From NCBI GenBank assembly GCA_028868305.1, contig JAGWUS010000032.1, positions 1 to 43,384 of the forward strand: a stretch of 43,384 nucleotides of DNA, in the 5' to 3' direction. The DNA comes from Burkholderiales bacterium (GTDB lineage Bacteria > Pseudomonadota > Gammaproteobacteria > Burkholderiales > Burkholderiaceae_C). Below the pieces are notes generated by a model. The model had not been told where the DNA came from, ran no database searches, and saw only the letters and a list, made by a program, of their open reading frames with translations. The position numbers and the translations under genes were made by a program. Below, piece by piece: positions 8,719-16,547 of the stretch (position 1 is its first letter; every line of letters starts with the position of its first letter).

Positions 8719-11102
8719 TTAAGCACCACGCCTCAGTCGCAGTGCATTTGTTATGACGGAAGCCGAACTGAAACTCATGGCCAATGCTGCAATCAAGGGT
8801 GAGAGTAGCCAGCCAGTCCATGGGTATAACAGTCCAGCAGCAACAGGGATACCCAATGCGTTGTACAGAAACGCAAACATCAGGTTCTGCTTCATATTGC
8901 GCACCGTGGCAACGGACAAGGAGCGTGCAATCGCTATGCCTCGAAGATCGCCCTTCACCAGAGTCACCTGAGCGCTGTTCATTGCAACGTCTGTTCCTGT
9001 TCCCATAGCCACTCCAACATCAGCTTTTGCCAATGCGGGGGCGTCGTTAATCCCATCGCCTGCCATCGCCACGACCCGCCCCTCTTTTTGCAGCCGGTTG
9101 ACCAGGTCCAGCTTGTCTTGCGGCTTGACCTCTCCATGCACCTCATCAATACCAAGACGCGCCCCAACGGCCTTGGCCGTTGTGATGCCGTCACCGGTGG
9201 CCATGACAATACGCAGCCCTGCGGATCTCAGAGTCGCCAGAGCCTCAGGGGTGCTGGCCTTGATGGGATCTGATACAGCCAGCAAGCCCATCAGCTTCCC
9301 GTCTGATGCCAGATACATCACGCTGGCACCTTCAGCGCGTAGATTTTCCGCTTCAGGGATCATGGCTTCCACTGATACCCCGACTTGTTCCATCAACGTC
9401 GTATTGCCCAATGCAAGCTGATGACCAGCGACTTGCCCGCGAACACCAATCCCCGATCCCGACTCAAAGTTCTCTGGTTTTTCCAATACCATTGCGCGTT
9501 CACGAGCTGCGTGAACAATAGTCTCTGCTAATGGATGCTCGCTTCCCTGGTCTAAGCTGGCAGCCATACGCAGCACATCGTCTGCGCTGTAGCCAGACGC
9601 CGGTACAGCCCGATCAAAGGTAGGTCGCCCTTCGGTCAGCGTTCCAGTCTTGTCAATAATCAGTGTGTCAATTTTGCGCAGGTTCTCTATCGCAGCAGCG
9701 TCTCTGAACAAAACGCCCGTCGTGGCCCCTTTTCCAGTGGCCACCATGATGGACATGGGCGTTGCCAACCCCAATGCACAGGGGCAGGCGATGATGAGCA
9801 CCGCCACGGCATTGATCAGTCCATATACCCAGCTGGGCTCCGGTCCAAACAGACCCCATACAAAGAATGTCATTAACGAGACCGCGATAACGGTAAGGAC
9901 AAAGTAGCCGGCAACGACATCGGCCATGCGTTGCATGGGCGCTCTGGAACGCTGTGCCTGTGCAACCATCTGGACAATTTGAGAGAGCATCGTCGCAGAG
10001 CCAACCCGCTCAGACCGCATGACCAATGCACCACTGGTATTCAGAGTTGCACCGATTACCTTGTCACCCATATGTTTGCTTACGGGGACCGGCTCACCCG
10101 TTAGCATGGATTCATCGACAGCACTTGAACCCTCAGTGACAACACCATCCACGGGCACCTTCTCACCGGGACGAATCCGCAAGATGTCTCCGATATGGAC
10201 GTGGGTCAGGGCAACATCTTCTTCCGACCCGTCAGGTCGAATGCGACGAGCGGTCTTGGGTGCCAGTCCCAACAGTGATTTGATTGCGGCTGAGGTCTGC
10301 GACCGCGCCTTCAGTTCCATGACTTGACCCAACAGCGTCAACGAAATAATTACTGCTGCAGCTTCAAAGTAGACCGCCACGCGTCCCATCGACACAAAGG
10401 AATCAGGAAACGCGTTGGGTGCGATAGTGGCAGCCACACTGTAGAGAAATGCAGCACCGGTTCCCAGCCCGATAAGCGTCCACATATTGGGACTCCTATG
10501 CAATACAGACTGCCAACCGCGCGTGAAAAACGGCCATCCCGCCCAAAGCACGATGGGAGAGGCCAAAGTCATTTCCAGCCAGCTTTGGGCTCCCATTTCC
10601 ATCCAATGGAGGCGCTCACCAAACATAGCCAGAACAAAGACAATGGCCGTCAACGGTAGTGTCCACCAGAAGCGCCTTTGAAACTCCCGGATTTCCGGGC
10701 TGTCATCCTCTTCCAGACTCGGCATAACCGGCTCAAGGGTCATGCCACACTTTGGGCAGTTACCAGTGTGGTCTTGACGTATCTCTGGGTGCATCGGACA
10801 GGTGTAAATCGTTCCCGAGGCCACTGCTTCCACTCGGGGGGAGTCATGCTTCTTCACCATGTACTGCATGGGGCTGGCATCAAACTTCGCCTTACACTTG
10901 GGGCCGCAAAAGAAGAAGTTTTGGCCCATGTGTTCTGAATGGTGCGGTGACTGCTCGGTCACCACCATCCACACACCGGATCTTTTAGCACTTTGCCGTT
11001 TTGATTGCTGGATTCAATCGATTTGTGCGCTGCATTCCCAAGTCCTTGATTTTGGAGAAGTTCGTGGTGGTGTTCATGTCCCATGAGAAGCTTGGTATTC
11101 AT
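8719..11102 (-). pseudogene. P1B-type Cu(I)-exporting ATPase with YHS domain; frameshifted near its N-terminus
   Basis: The N-terminal part starts at ATG 11102 with AGGA about 6 bp upstream (MNTKLLMGHEHHHELLQN) and reads to [15 protein letters not shown]. One base later the other frame continues [15 protein letters not shown]...[11 protein letters not shown]. Together they form one YHS domain (DPVCGM...C..C), so a single C appears to be missing from GGC-ATG at about 10970. The rest is intact: a heavy-metal-binding segment YTCPMHPEI...CPKCGM, TGEP, the CPC motif ACPCALG, phosphorylation site [36 protein letters not shown], and the late-helix motifs YNALG and MSFSSAS that mark Cu+ transporters (P1B-1). 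The repaired length would be 794 aa. Translation from an internal ATG/GTG near 10968-10974 could still give an ATPase lacking the first YHS cysteine. A sequencing error is the main alternative. Confidence 0.85.
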
Positions 11103-11148
11103 TGATATTCCTGTAACCTGAGTCAGCACTGAGGGCATCGGGGCCGAA

Positions 11149-11799
11149 TCAAGAATTGATTGAGGGTTTACGACGATGTGGAAAGAAACGAGGCGTTCTC
11201 TCGGCGTAGCGCTCGAATACCGGACCAAACTGGATCCGCATCTCCGCCTCTTCCGTTACGGCCAAACGTCCATACATCACCAGCAATATGGGGAACATCA
11301 GCAGCGTCAATAAGGTTGGCCACTGCAGAAGGAAACCCAAAAGAATCAGTACAAAGGCAACATACTGCGGATGGCGTATCCGGGCGTAGGGGCCAGCAGT
11401 TGCAAGGGAATGCCTGCGTTGCGCGTGGTACAGCACATTCCAGGCTGTCGACAACAGATAAAAACCATATCCCAGGAAGACATAACTGGCGATATGCAAT
11501 AGACCGAAATGCGGATCTCCTTTTTCACCCAGCAGGGTAGACCAAAGGTGTCCAGCGTCATGCGTCAGGATGTCCAAACCAGGATATTTGGTCTGCAACC
11601 ACCCGGACAGCAGGTAGATGGTCAGCGGAAAGCCATACATCTCGACAAAGAGCGCCACAATGAACGCAGAGAATGCGCTGAAGGTTCGCCAGTCTCTCGC
11701 ATTGGTCGGTTTGAAAAAACTGTAGGCAAACATGATGAAAATCGCCGAGTTGAAAACAACCAGCGTCCACAGTCCGTATGCAGATTGGGCATGATTCAT
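11149..11799 (-). CDS. Isoprenylcysteine carboxyl methyltransferase-like membrane protein
   Basis: The 216-aa polytopic membrane protein has a C-terminal ICMT/PEMT-like signature: GPYARIRHPQYVAFVLILLG (about 135-154) followed by a TM segment and EEAEMRIQFGPVFERYAERT (about 180-200). In this family the RHP and the E/E-Y region bind S-adenosylmethionine. Such genes recur in copper-resistance clusters of proteobacteria, but the substrate is unknown. The start overlaps the DUF2933 stop by 4 bp (ATGA) with GGAGAG upstream, and the copper ATPase gene follows 46 bp later, so it belongs to the same operon. Confidence 0.8.
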   Translation of the reverse strand: MNHAQSAYGLWTLVVFNSAIFIMFAYSFFKPTNARDWRTFSAFSAFIVALFVEMYGFPLTIYLLSGWLQTKYPGLDILTHDAGHLWSTLLGEKGDPHFGLLHIASYVFLGYGFYLLSTAWNVLYHAQRRHSLATAGPYARIRHPQYVAFVLILLGFLLQWPTLLTLLMFPILLVMYGRLAVTEEAEMRIQFGPVFERYAERTPRFFPHRRKPSINS

Positions 11800-12077
11800 G
11801 GCGACTCTCCAGTTCTTGCTTCCGGTGACTTGGGGGGTTCAACCGTTGGCGAGTGGTCAGCGTGTTGGTGATCATGGCCACCGTGCCCGTGATGCATAAA
11901 AATATGCATCAGAGGGCAGGCCAACAGGAATAGCAAGGGTAGCGCACCCACTACGTGCGCAAGGTGCTCCGTTAGCAGGAAGTAGCCAGCTATTGCCCCA
12001 ATGACTAGGAACCCGATAGCGTACCGGGTGCCCCAGAAGCCGGGGGGATGTCCCCGCTCGGAATGGTCATGGTCCAC
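11796..12077 (-). CDS. DUF2933 small His-rich membrane protein
   Basis: The 93-aa product uses a GTG start, fixed by a strong AAGGAGG 7 bp upstream; the nearby ATG is in another frame. It has two close hydrophobic segments (about 18-35 and 42-58) and His-rich ends (MDHDHSERGH; HIFMHHGHGGHDHQHADH). This pattern fits DUF2933 proteins, which are usually found beside copper and silver efflux genes. Its function is unknown; the His clusters suggest metal binding at the membrane face. It lies between the Met-rich protein gene (11 bp upstream) and the ICMT-like gene. Confidence 0.75.
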   Translation of the reverse strand: MDHDHSERGHPPGFWGTRYAIGFLVIGAIAGYFLLTEHLAHVVGALPLLFLLACPLMHIFMHHGHGGHDHQHADHSPTVEPPKSPEARTGESP

Positions 12078-12088
12078 GACAAGCCTCC

Positions 12089-12574
12089 TTATTTAGCGGA
12101 AGTTGCTGGAAGACGATCCATCATCATTTGCATCATGGAGGTCATCATGTCCATGCGCTTTTCCATCATCTCAAGCTGAGCCCCTTTGTCCTTGGACATT
12201 TCAGCTTTGCTGGCTTCGCTTCGCATGCCTTGCATGTCACTCATACCGGACATGGAATTCATCTCCCCCATCATGGACATTCCGTCTTGCATCATCTTCA
12301 TGTGTTCAGCCATCAATGCACCTCGCTCTTCAGGCGTTTTGGCGGACATCATTTTTTTGTGCATTTCCTGCATGACTTTCATCTTGCTGTCCATTGCCGC
12401 CATAGTCTCTTTGGCCGCGGGATTCGGCGCTTTTACTTTATTTGCTACTTTTGCCGACTTTTTTACCTGCTCTTCTGGATGATGCTGGGTATGGTCCGCA
12501 TCAGTTTGGGCCACGGCACCGAGGGAAAGTGCTGCCATAGCGATAGATAAAACGGAATGACGAAGGTATGTCAT
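12089..12574 (-). CDS. Met-rich periplasmic protein, probable Cu/Ag binder
   Basis: The 161-aa product has a signal peptide (MTYLRHSVLSIAMAALSLGAVAQ, cut by AxA near 22) and about 32 methionines, mostly as MxxM and MM pairs in a predicted helical region (about 55-155), for example HMKMMQDGMSMMGEM and MDMMTSMMQMMMDRL. A His-rich start of the mature chain (DADHTQHH) adds further soft-metal ligands. No named domain is recognised. Exported Met-rich helices are known Cu(I)/Ag(I) sponges, and the operon context supports that role by inference. The long His-rich reading frames on the opposite strand (12128-12550) are only ATG/CAT mirrors of these Met codons. Confidence 0.8.
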   Translation of the reverse strand: MTYLRHSVLSIAMAALSLGAVAQTDADHTQHHPEEQVKKSAKVANKVKAPNPAAKETMAAMDSKMKVMQEMHKKMMSAKTPEERGALMAEHMKMMQDGMSMMGEMNSMSGMSDMQGMRSEASKAEMSKDKGAQLEMMEKRMDMMTSMMQMMMDRLPATSAK

Positions 12575-12704
12575 AGAAAACTCCTTTTTAAAGAAAGCGG
12601 GGAACGGACAAACGCACCAGAGAGCCGATAGCCGGACTTCTGGACAGGAAACAGACTACCGCCAAGTCGTCAATGCGTCTGGCAGGAGTCCTGCAGGAAA
12701 TAGC

Positions 12705-13115
12705 TTAAATAGTGAGCCGCGGAAAGCGGATTGACACAGGCAACTCGGGCCTGGGGGAGACAGATTCAGGTTGTGGCAACGCTCGCTGGTCAACGACCGG
12801 AACAACCAAAGCTGCGAACAAAAGCACAGGGAAGACACCGTCTGCCATGGGTGCGTCCACATGCCCAGTTTTGACAAGCGTTGCCTGCTCTGTATCGCAG
12901 ACTTTCAGGCAAATGGCTTTGTCTGATGTCGCAGCCTGCTTTTCGGCACTATCCTCGTGGGAATCGGAAATAGCGTGGACTTTAGTGCCAGAGTGCACTC
13001 CGTCCTGATTGAGCAAACAAGCGTTTGCCACCCCAATACCCAAAGTCACCAGCCACACCAACACCATCACTATAGCGGTGTATCGTGTGCGATGGATATT
13101 GAAGAACGACTTCAT
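12705..13115 (-). CDS. Small membrane-anchored hypothetical protein of the copper cluster
   Basis: The 136-aa product has an N-terminal hydrophobic segment (about 12-32, IVMVLVWLVTLGIGVANACL) and a second one near residue 95-110 (VFPVLLFAALVVPVV). Three cysteines flank the middle (ACLL; CLKVCD), with His residues nearby. I recognise no named family with certainty. It is the first gene of the left copper block, 130 bp upstream of the Met-rich gene, and its promoter region carries a perfect FNR-type site. It may sense or bind metal at the periplasmic face, but that is conjecture. Confidence 0.65.
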   Translation of the reverse strand: MKSFFNIHRTRYTAIVMVLVWLVTLGIGVANACLLNQDGVHSGTKVHAISDSHEDSAEKQAATSDKAICLKVCDTEQATLVKTGHVDAPMADGVFPVLLFAALVVPVVDQRALPQPESVSPRPELPVSIRFPRLTI

Positions 13116-13138
13116 GACTTTGATGGATCAGAACAAAT

Positions 13139-13151
13139 ATTCCATTGGAAT
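13139..13151. promoter_or_regulatory. Palindrome ATTCCATTGGAAT in the divergent promoter region
   Basis: This perfect 13-bp palindrome (6-bp arms, 1-bp centre) lies between the predicted -10 of the leftward promoter and its start codon. Its position would suit a repressor or metalloregulator site. No known motif is matched from memory. Confidence 0.35.
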
Positions 13152-13184
13152 GAGCATAATTTATCCAGTTTATAAAAACGCATA

Positions 13185-13198
13185 TTGATTTTTATCAA
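13185..13198. promoter_or_regulatory. FNR/ANR-type box TTGAT-TTTT-ATCAA
   Basis: The 14 bases match the FNR/ANR consensus TTGAT-N4-ATCAA at every defined position. Reading leftward, a TAAATT hexamer (13156-13161, minus strand) lies where the -10 of a class II activated promoter (site centred near -41.5) would fall for the operon starting at 13115. The site lies only 14 bp ahead of the rightward ATG at 13212, so it may repress or not serve that gene. Confidence 0.6.
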
Positions 13199-13211
13199 CC
13201 TCAACATTTAT

Positions 13212-13667
13212 ATGTTCAATCAATCGAAACTGCAGTACATATTTTTTACGCGAAGGAAGTTATTCCTTCAATACATCTCGATCACTGCAAGCTTGAACCT
13301 GGTCTGGGAAACATTGCAACTACCCCTGTACACCCTGTGGCGCGAAAGCACGCCGTCAGCCATTGCATTTGCGGTACTGCACTGCACAATCGGTGACATG
13401 ATCATTGCCACATTAAGCCTCGCCACTGCACTGATATTGGTTGGAACCCCAAAATGGCCCCTCGAGCTGTTCCGTCCAGTGGCACTCCTCGCGATCACAC
13501 TTGGCGTTTCCTATACAGTGTTCAGCGAATGGAACAACACTGTCGTAAAAAGCGCCTGGTCTTACTCAAGCCTGATGCCGACCTTGTGGGGCATAGGACT
13601 ATCACCACTTGGGCAATGGTTCATCATTCCAGCCTTTGTCTTTTGGTACCTGAGGCCGGATTTGTAG
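13212..13667 (+). CDS. Hypothetical integral membrane protein, 151 aa
   Basis: The ATG at 13212 (MFNQSKLQYIFFTRRK) is preferred over an in-frame TTG at 13185 that lies inside the FNR-type site. About four membrane segments are visible: ISITASLNLVWETLQLPL, FAVLHCTIGDMIIATLSLA, ALLAITLGVSYTVF and WFIIPAFVFWYL. Conserved-looking polar residues sit near the membrane (WETLQLP, HCTIGD, SEWNNT). I recognise no named family. It is the only plus-strand gene between 2282 and 18822, placed between the two copper blocks, convergent with cusF at 13709 and divergent from 12705-13115. Confidence 0.7.
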   Translation: MFNQSKLQYIFFTRRKLFLQYISITASLNLVWETLQLPLYTLWRESTPSAIAFAVLHCTIGDMIIATLSLATALILVGTPKWPLELFRPVALLAITLGVSYTVFSEWNNTVVKSAWSYSSLMPTLWGIGLSPLGQWFIIPAFVFWYLRPDL

Positions 13668-13670
13668 TCT

Positions 13671-13701
13671 GAAGGTACCCACTTCTAAAGTAGGTACCTT
13701 C
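13671..13701. terminator. Bidirectional terminator-like hairpin
   Basis: Arms GAAGGTACCCACTT (13671-13684) and AAGTAGGTACCTTC (13688-13701) pair with one mismatch around a 3-base loop, exactly between two convergent genes. There is no clear T tract on either side, so termination may be partial. Confidence 0.55.
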
Positions 13702-13708
13702 GATTCAA

Positions 13709-14017
13709 TTACTGCACAGACTGGATGTCAGTCACAACGATCTTTCCGTCTTCGCGGATAACATTGAATTTGACTTTATCCCCTGCTTTGATCTTGTCGA
13801 GCAATGCAGGTTTTTTAACAGCAAACACCATAGTCATCGGGGGCATTTCAAGATTTTTGATTTCTCCGTGTTTGATCGTGACCTTGCCGGCGTCCTTGTC
13901 GATCTTGCGAATCTCGCCCACGGTCATATCTGTCATGGATTGCGCAAAAGCAGATACAGAGGCCATGGCTGATGTGGCAATTGCAGCTGCGATAAAAATT
14001 GATTTAATGAGTTTCAT
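13709..14017 (-). CDS. cusF: Second CusF-like periplasmic metallochaperone
   Basis: The product is 102 aa from ATG 14017 with GGAA about 8 bp upstream; an ATG 4 codons earlier overlaps the previous stop and is also possible. Signal peptide MKLIKSIFIAAAIATSAMAS is followed by a CusF domain with KHGEIKNLEMPPMTMVFAVK. The metal-site His and the MxM pair are kept and the usual Trp is Met. It is the last gene of the right-hand copper block, directly after the DUF411 gene. The likely role is binding Cu+/Ag+ in the periplasm. Confidence 0.85.
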   Translation of the reverse strand: MKLIKSIFIAAAIATSAMASVSAFAQSMTDMTVGEIRKIDKDAGKVTIKHGEIKNLEMPPMTMVFAVKKPALLDKIKAGDKVKFNVIREDGKIVVTDIQSVQ

Positions 14018-14028
14018 ATTGGATTCCA

Positions 14029-14505
14029 TTAACGATATTTTTGATAAACACTGGTCGACTTATCCTGCAAGACCAGCAACACGTCGTAGGGGTCTTTACG
14101 ACCGTTGTAAACGACTCCATCCATTCCAGGTGAGCCAACGGGCATGCCAGGGACAGCCAGCCCAATTGCATTGGGTCTCTCACGCAGGATGCGCTTGATC
14201 TCTTTGGCGGGGACGTGCCCCTCTATGGCGTAGCCGTTTACTTTGGCGGTATGGCATGAGCCCAGCCGTGCCGGAATGCCCAATCTGGAGCGCGCCGCAT
14301 CGTTTCCGGTCTCATGAATGTCAACGTCAAAGCCTGACTTCTCCAAATGTGCGATCCAGTCCTTGCAGCATCCACACGTCGGGTCCTTCCAGACCTCCAC
14401 GCTAGGCCGCTGCGCGGCCATGGTGCCAGCGGCTGAAATCAAAAACAATCCGGCCAGAACGCTTCGGCGCGAAAAATCAGCGTTAGTGCGCATGGGCATC
14501 TTCAT
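14029..14505 (-). CDS. DUF411 periplasmic metal-binding protein
   Basis: The 158-aa product has an N-terminal twin-Arg-like leader (SRRSVLAGLFLISAAGTMAA) and the DUF411 core: VWKDPTCGCCKDW (about 39-51) with a CxCC cluster, then SCHTAKVNGYAIEGHVPA and GLAVPGMPVGSPGM. DUF411 proteins are common in copper and silver resistance loci and are thought to bind Cu(I) through these cysteines. The start used is the first ATG; ATG codons 2 and 4 residues later are alternatives. It overlaps the end of the upstream cupredoxin gene by 23 bp and is followed by cusF. Confidence 0.85.
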   Translation of the reverse strand: MKMPMRTNADFSRRSVLAGLFLISAAGTMAAQRPSVEVWKDPTCGCCKDWIAHLEKSGFDVDIHETGNDAARSRLGIPARLGSCHTAKVNGYAIEGHVPAKEIKRILRERPNAIGLAVPGMPVGSPGMDGVVYNGRKDPYDVLLVLQDKSTSVYQKYR

Positions 14506-15010
14506 TTTTAGCTGATTGTCTCTTTACCAACCCCTTGGCAGCAGCAACTTTAATCTCGGCCTTCATGCCTGCGTCGTAGTGTCCGGGGTGGAGGCATGCC
14601 ACATTGACGGGTCCTGCCTTGCTGAACTTCCAGATCATCTCACCGGTTTGACCGGGTGCCACGCTAAGCATGTTGGCATCGGCATGTTCCATTTCCGGGA
14701 ATTTCTTCATCAGTTCTGAATGTTCATCGAGATCTTTTTTGGTACCCAAAACAAATTCATGTTTTAGTTTGCCTGTATTTTTGACAACAAATTTGATGGT
14801 TTCTCCCTGCTTCACCGCAATACTGGCAGGGGTGAAGCGCATGGTATCCAGCATTTGAACTTCGACAGTTCTGGTTACATCTGCAGCCTTACCTGCCTCG
14901 CCAACCGTAGCTTCGTCGTGTCCGTGGTCACCCGCATGATTACCGCTAGCCATAGCTGCCGCCGTAAACAATGACATGATGAGAGTGATTGCAATATTGA
15001 TTTTTTTCAT
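14483..15010 (-). CDS. Periplasmic cupredoxin-domain protein
   Basis: The product is 175 aa from ATG 15010 (AAGG about 8 bp upstream; signal peptide MKKINIAITLIMSLFTAAAM). The cupredoxin domain spans about residues 50-160. Type 1 copper ligands are visible as His in LKHEFVLG and Cys-His-Met in VACLHPGHYDAGM. The mature N-terminus and C-terminus are His-rich (GNHAGDHGHDE; EDAHAH). It likely carries or oxidises copper in the periplasm together with the multicopper oxidase encoded 43 bp upstream. It resembles the plastocyanin-like proteins of copper resistance clusters. Confidence 0.87.
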   Translation of the reverse strand: MKKINIAITLIMSLFTAAAMASGNHAGDHGHDEATVGEAGKAADVTRTVEVQMLDTMRFTPASIAVKQGETIKFVVKNTGKLKHEFVLGTKKDLDEHSELMKKFPEMEHADANMLSVAPGQTGEMIWKFSKAGPVNVACLHPGHYDAGMKAEIKVAAAKGLVKRQSAKNEDAHAH

Positions 15011-15053
15011 TAAATTACCTTTGGTTAAAAAATTTAGAGTGAGGGGAAACGGG

Positions 15054-16475
15054 TCAATGTTCTGAGTGAGTGGTTTTGCCCTGTGGTTTGCGTACCTGGA
15101 CTTCAATGTCTTTGGCGGGCATGTTGTGCGTGGGCATCATGGTGGATCCACCCGATTGGCTGCGAGCAGGTTCAGCAAGGGTGCCTTTCCATTCATAAGC
15201 CAAAGTACCAGCAGGGTGTTTGAACCATCCTGGATCTTTGTAATCTCCGGGTTTTTGGTCTTTACGAACCTTGAGCACGCTGAACATGCCCCCCATTTCT
15301 ACACTGCCAAAAGGTCCTTGGCCCGTCATCATGGGTGTAGTGTTGTCGGGAATGGGCATTTCCATTTCGGTCATATCAGCCATGCCTCGCTCCCCCATCA
15401 CCATGTAATCAGGAATCAAGTTGGTAATCTTTTTTGCCACACCCCGATGATCGACACCGATCATGGTCGGCACGTTGTGCCCCATCGCATTCATGGTGTG
15501 ATGGCTTTTATGGCAATGGAATGCCCAGTCGCCCTCTTCATCAGCAAGGAATTCGATCTGGCGCATCTGCCCGACAGCTATATCCGTCGTGACTTCGTAC
15601 CAACGGGTGCTTTTGGGTGTTGGCCCGCCGTCGGTTCCGGTTATCAAAAATTCGTGCCCATGCACATGAATAGGGTGATTGGTCATCGTCAGGTTACCGA
15701 TCCGGATGCGAACCTTGTCATTCTTGCGGACATTCAGCGTATCGATTCCGGGAAAAACACGGCTGTTCCATGACCACAGATTAAAGTCCAGCATAGTCAT
15801 GATCTTCGGCGTGTAACTACCGGGGTCAATGTCATATCCGTTGAGCAAAAAGCAAAAGTCCCGATTAACTTCATCAATCAACGGGTGCTTGGCTTTGGGG
15901 TGAGTGATCCACATGCCCATCATGCCCATGGCCATTTGCGTCATCTCATCGGCGTGAGGGTGGTACATGAATGTGCCAGGTCGACGAGCCTCAAATTCAT
16001 AGACAAAAGTCTTTCCCGGTTGAATGGCTGGCTGAGTTAGTCCGGAAACACCGTCCATTCCATTGGGTAAGCGTTGGCCATGCCAATGCACACTGGTGTG
16101 CTCCGGCAATTTGTTGGTTACAAAAATTCGAACGCGATCACCTTCCACGACTTCAATCGTGGGTCCGGGCGACTGCCCGTTGTAGCCCCAAAGATGTGCC
16201 TTGAACCCTGGGGCCATCTCACGAACCACCGGTTCGGCTACGAGGTGAAACTCTTTGACGCCGTTGTTCATCCGCCACGGCAAAGTCCAGCCATTGAGCG
16301 TTACCACAGGGTTGTAAGGGCGGCCAGTATTCGGGACCAATGGCTCCATGGTTTCGGGGCTTGTCTGCATGACGGGTTCCGGTAGTGCAGCCATTGCAAC
16401 CCGACTGACAGCGGCGGCAGCCACAGCACCACCCGCGATACCTGCTGCTTTAAAAAATTGACGACGTGAATTCAT
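15054..16475 (-). CDS. copA: Tat-exported multicopper oxidase (CopA/CueO-like)
   Basis: The product is 473 aa from ATG 16475. The twin-Arg signal is SRRQFFKAAGIAGG. All four copper-binding motifs are present: HWHG, MYHPHADE, HPIHVHGHEF and HCHKSHHTMNAMGH (T1/T2/T3 sites). Met- and His-rich stretches follow (MGERGMADMTEMEMP). The family oxidises Cu(I) to the less toxic Cu(II) in the periplasm. It is followed by a cupredoxin and preceded by a TolC-like lipoprotein, but no CopB, CopC or CopD is present. The symbol is used in the Pseudomonas copA (oxidase) sense, not for the ATPase. Confidence 0.88.
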   Translation of the reverse strand: MNSRRQFFKAAGIAGGAVAAAAVSRVAMAALPEPVMQTSPETMEPLVPNTGRPYNPVVTLNGWTLPWRMNNGVKEFHLVAEPVVREMAPGFKAHLWGYNGQSPGPTIEVVEGDRVRIFVTNKLPEHTSVHWHGQRLPNGMDGVSGLTQPAIQPGKTFVYEFEARRPGTFMYHPHADEMTQMAMGMMGMWITHPKAKHPLIDEVNRDFCFLLNGYDIDPGSYTPKIMTMLDFNLWSWNSRVFPGIDTLNVRKNDKVRIRIGNLTMTNHPIHVHGHEFLITGTDGGPTPKSTRWYEVTTDIAVGQMRQIEFLADEEGDWAFHCHKSHHTMNAMGHNVPTMIGVDHRGVAKKITNLIPDYMVMGERGMADMTEMEMPIPDNTTPMMTGQGPFGSVEMGGMFSVLKVRKDQKPGDYKDPGWFKHPAGTLAYEWKGTLAEPARSQSGGSTMMPTHNMPAKDIEVQVRKPQGKTTHSEH

Positions 16476-16547
16476 TTGGCGTACTTTCAAATAAGATGCG
16501 TGAAGTGAGGGCAAGTGTCTGAAAAATCGCAGAATTTGTGCTGTAAA

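Noticed and set aside
12128..12550. Very His-rich plus-strand frame that looks like a metal-binding protein
   Set aside because: The His codons (CAT) are the complements of the ATG codons of the Met-rich minus-strand gene, which has a signal peptide, operon context and start.
12682..12694. GCAGGA-G-TCCTGC palindrome between two copper genes
   Set aside because: It is short, has no T tract and no matching second site, so neither terminator nor operator can be supported.
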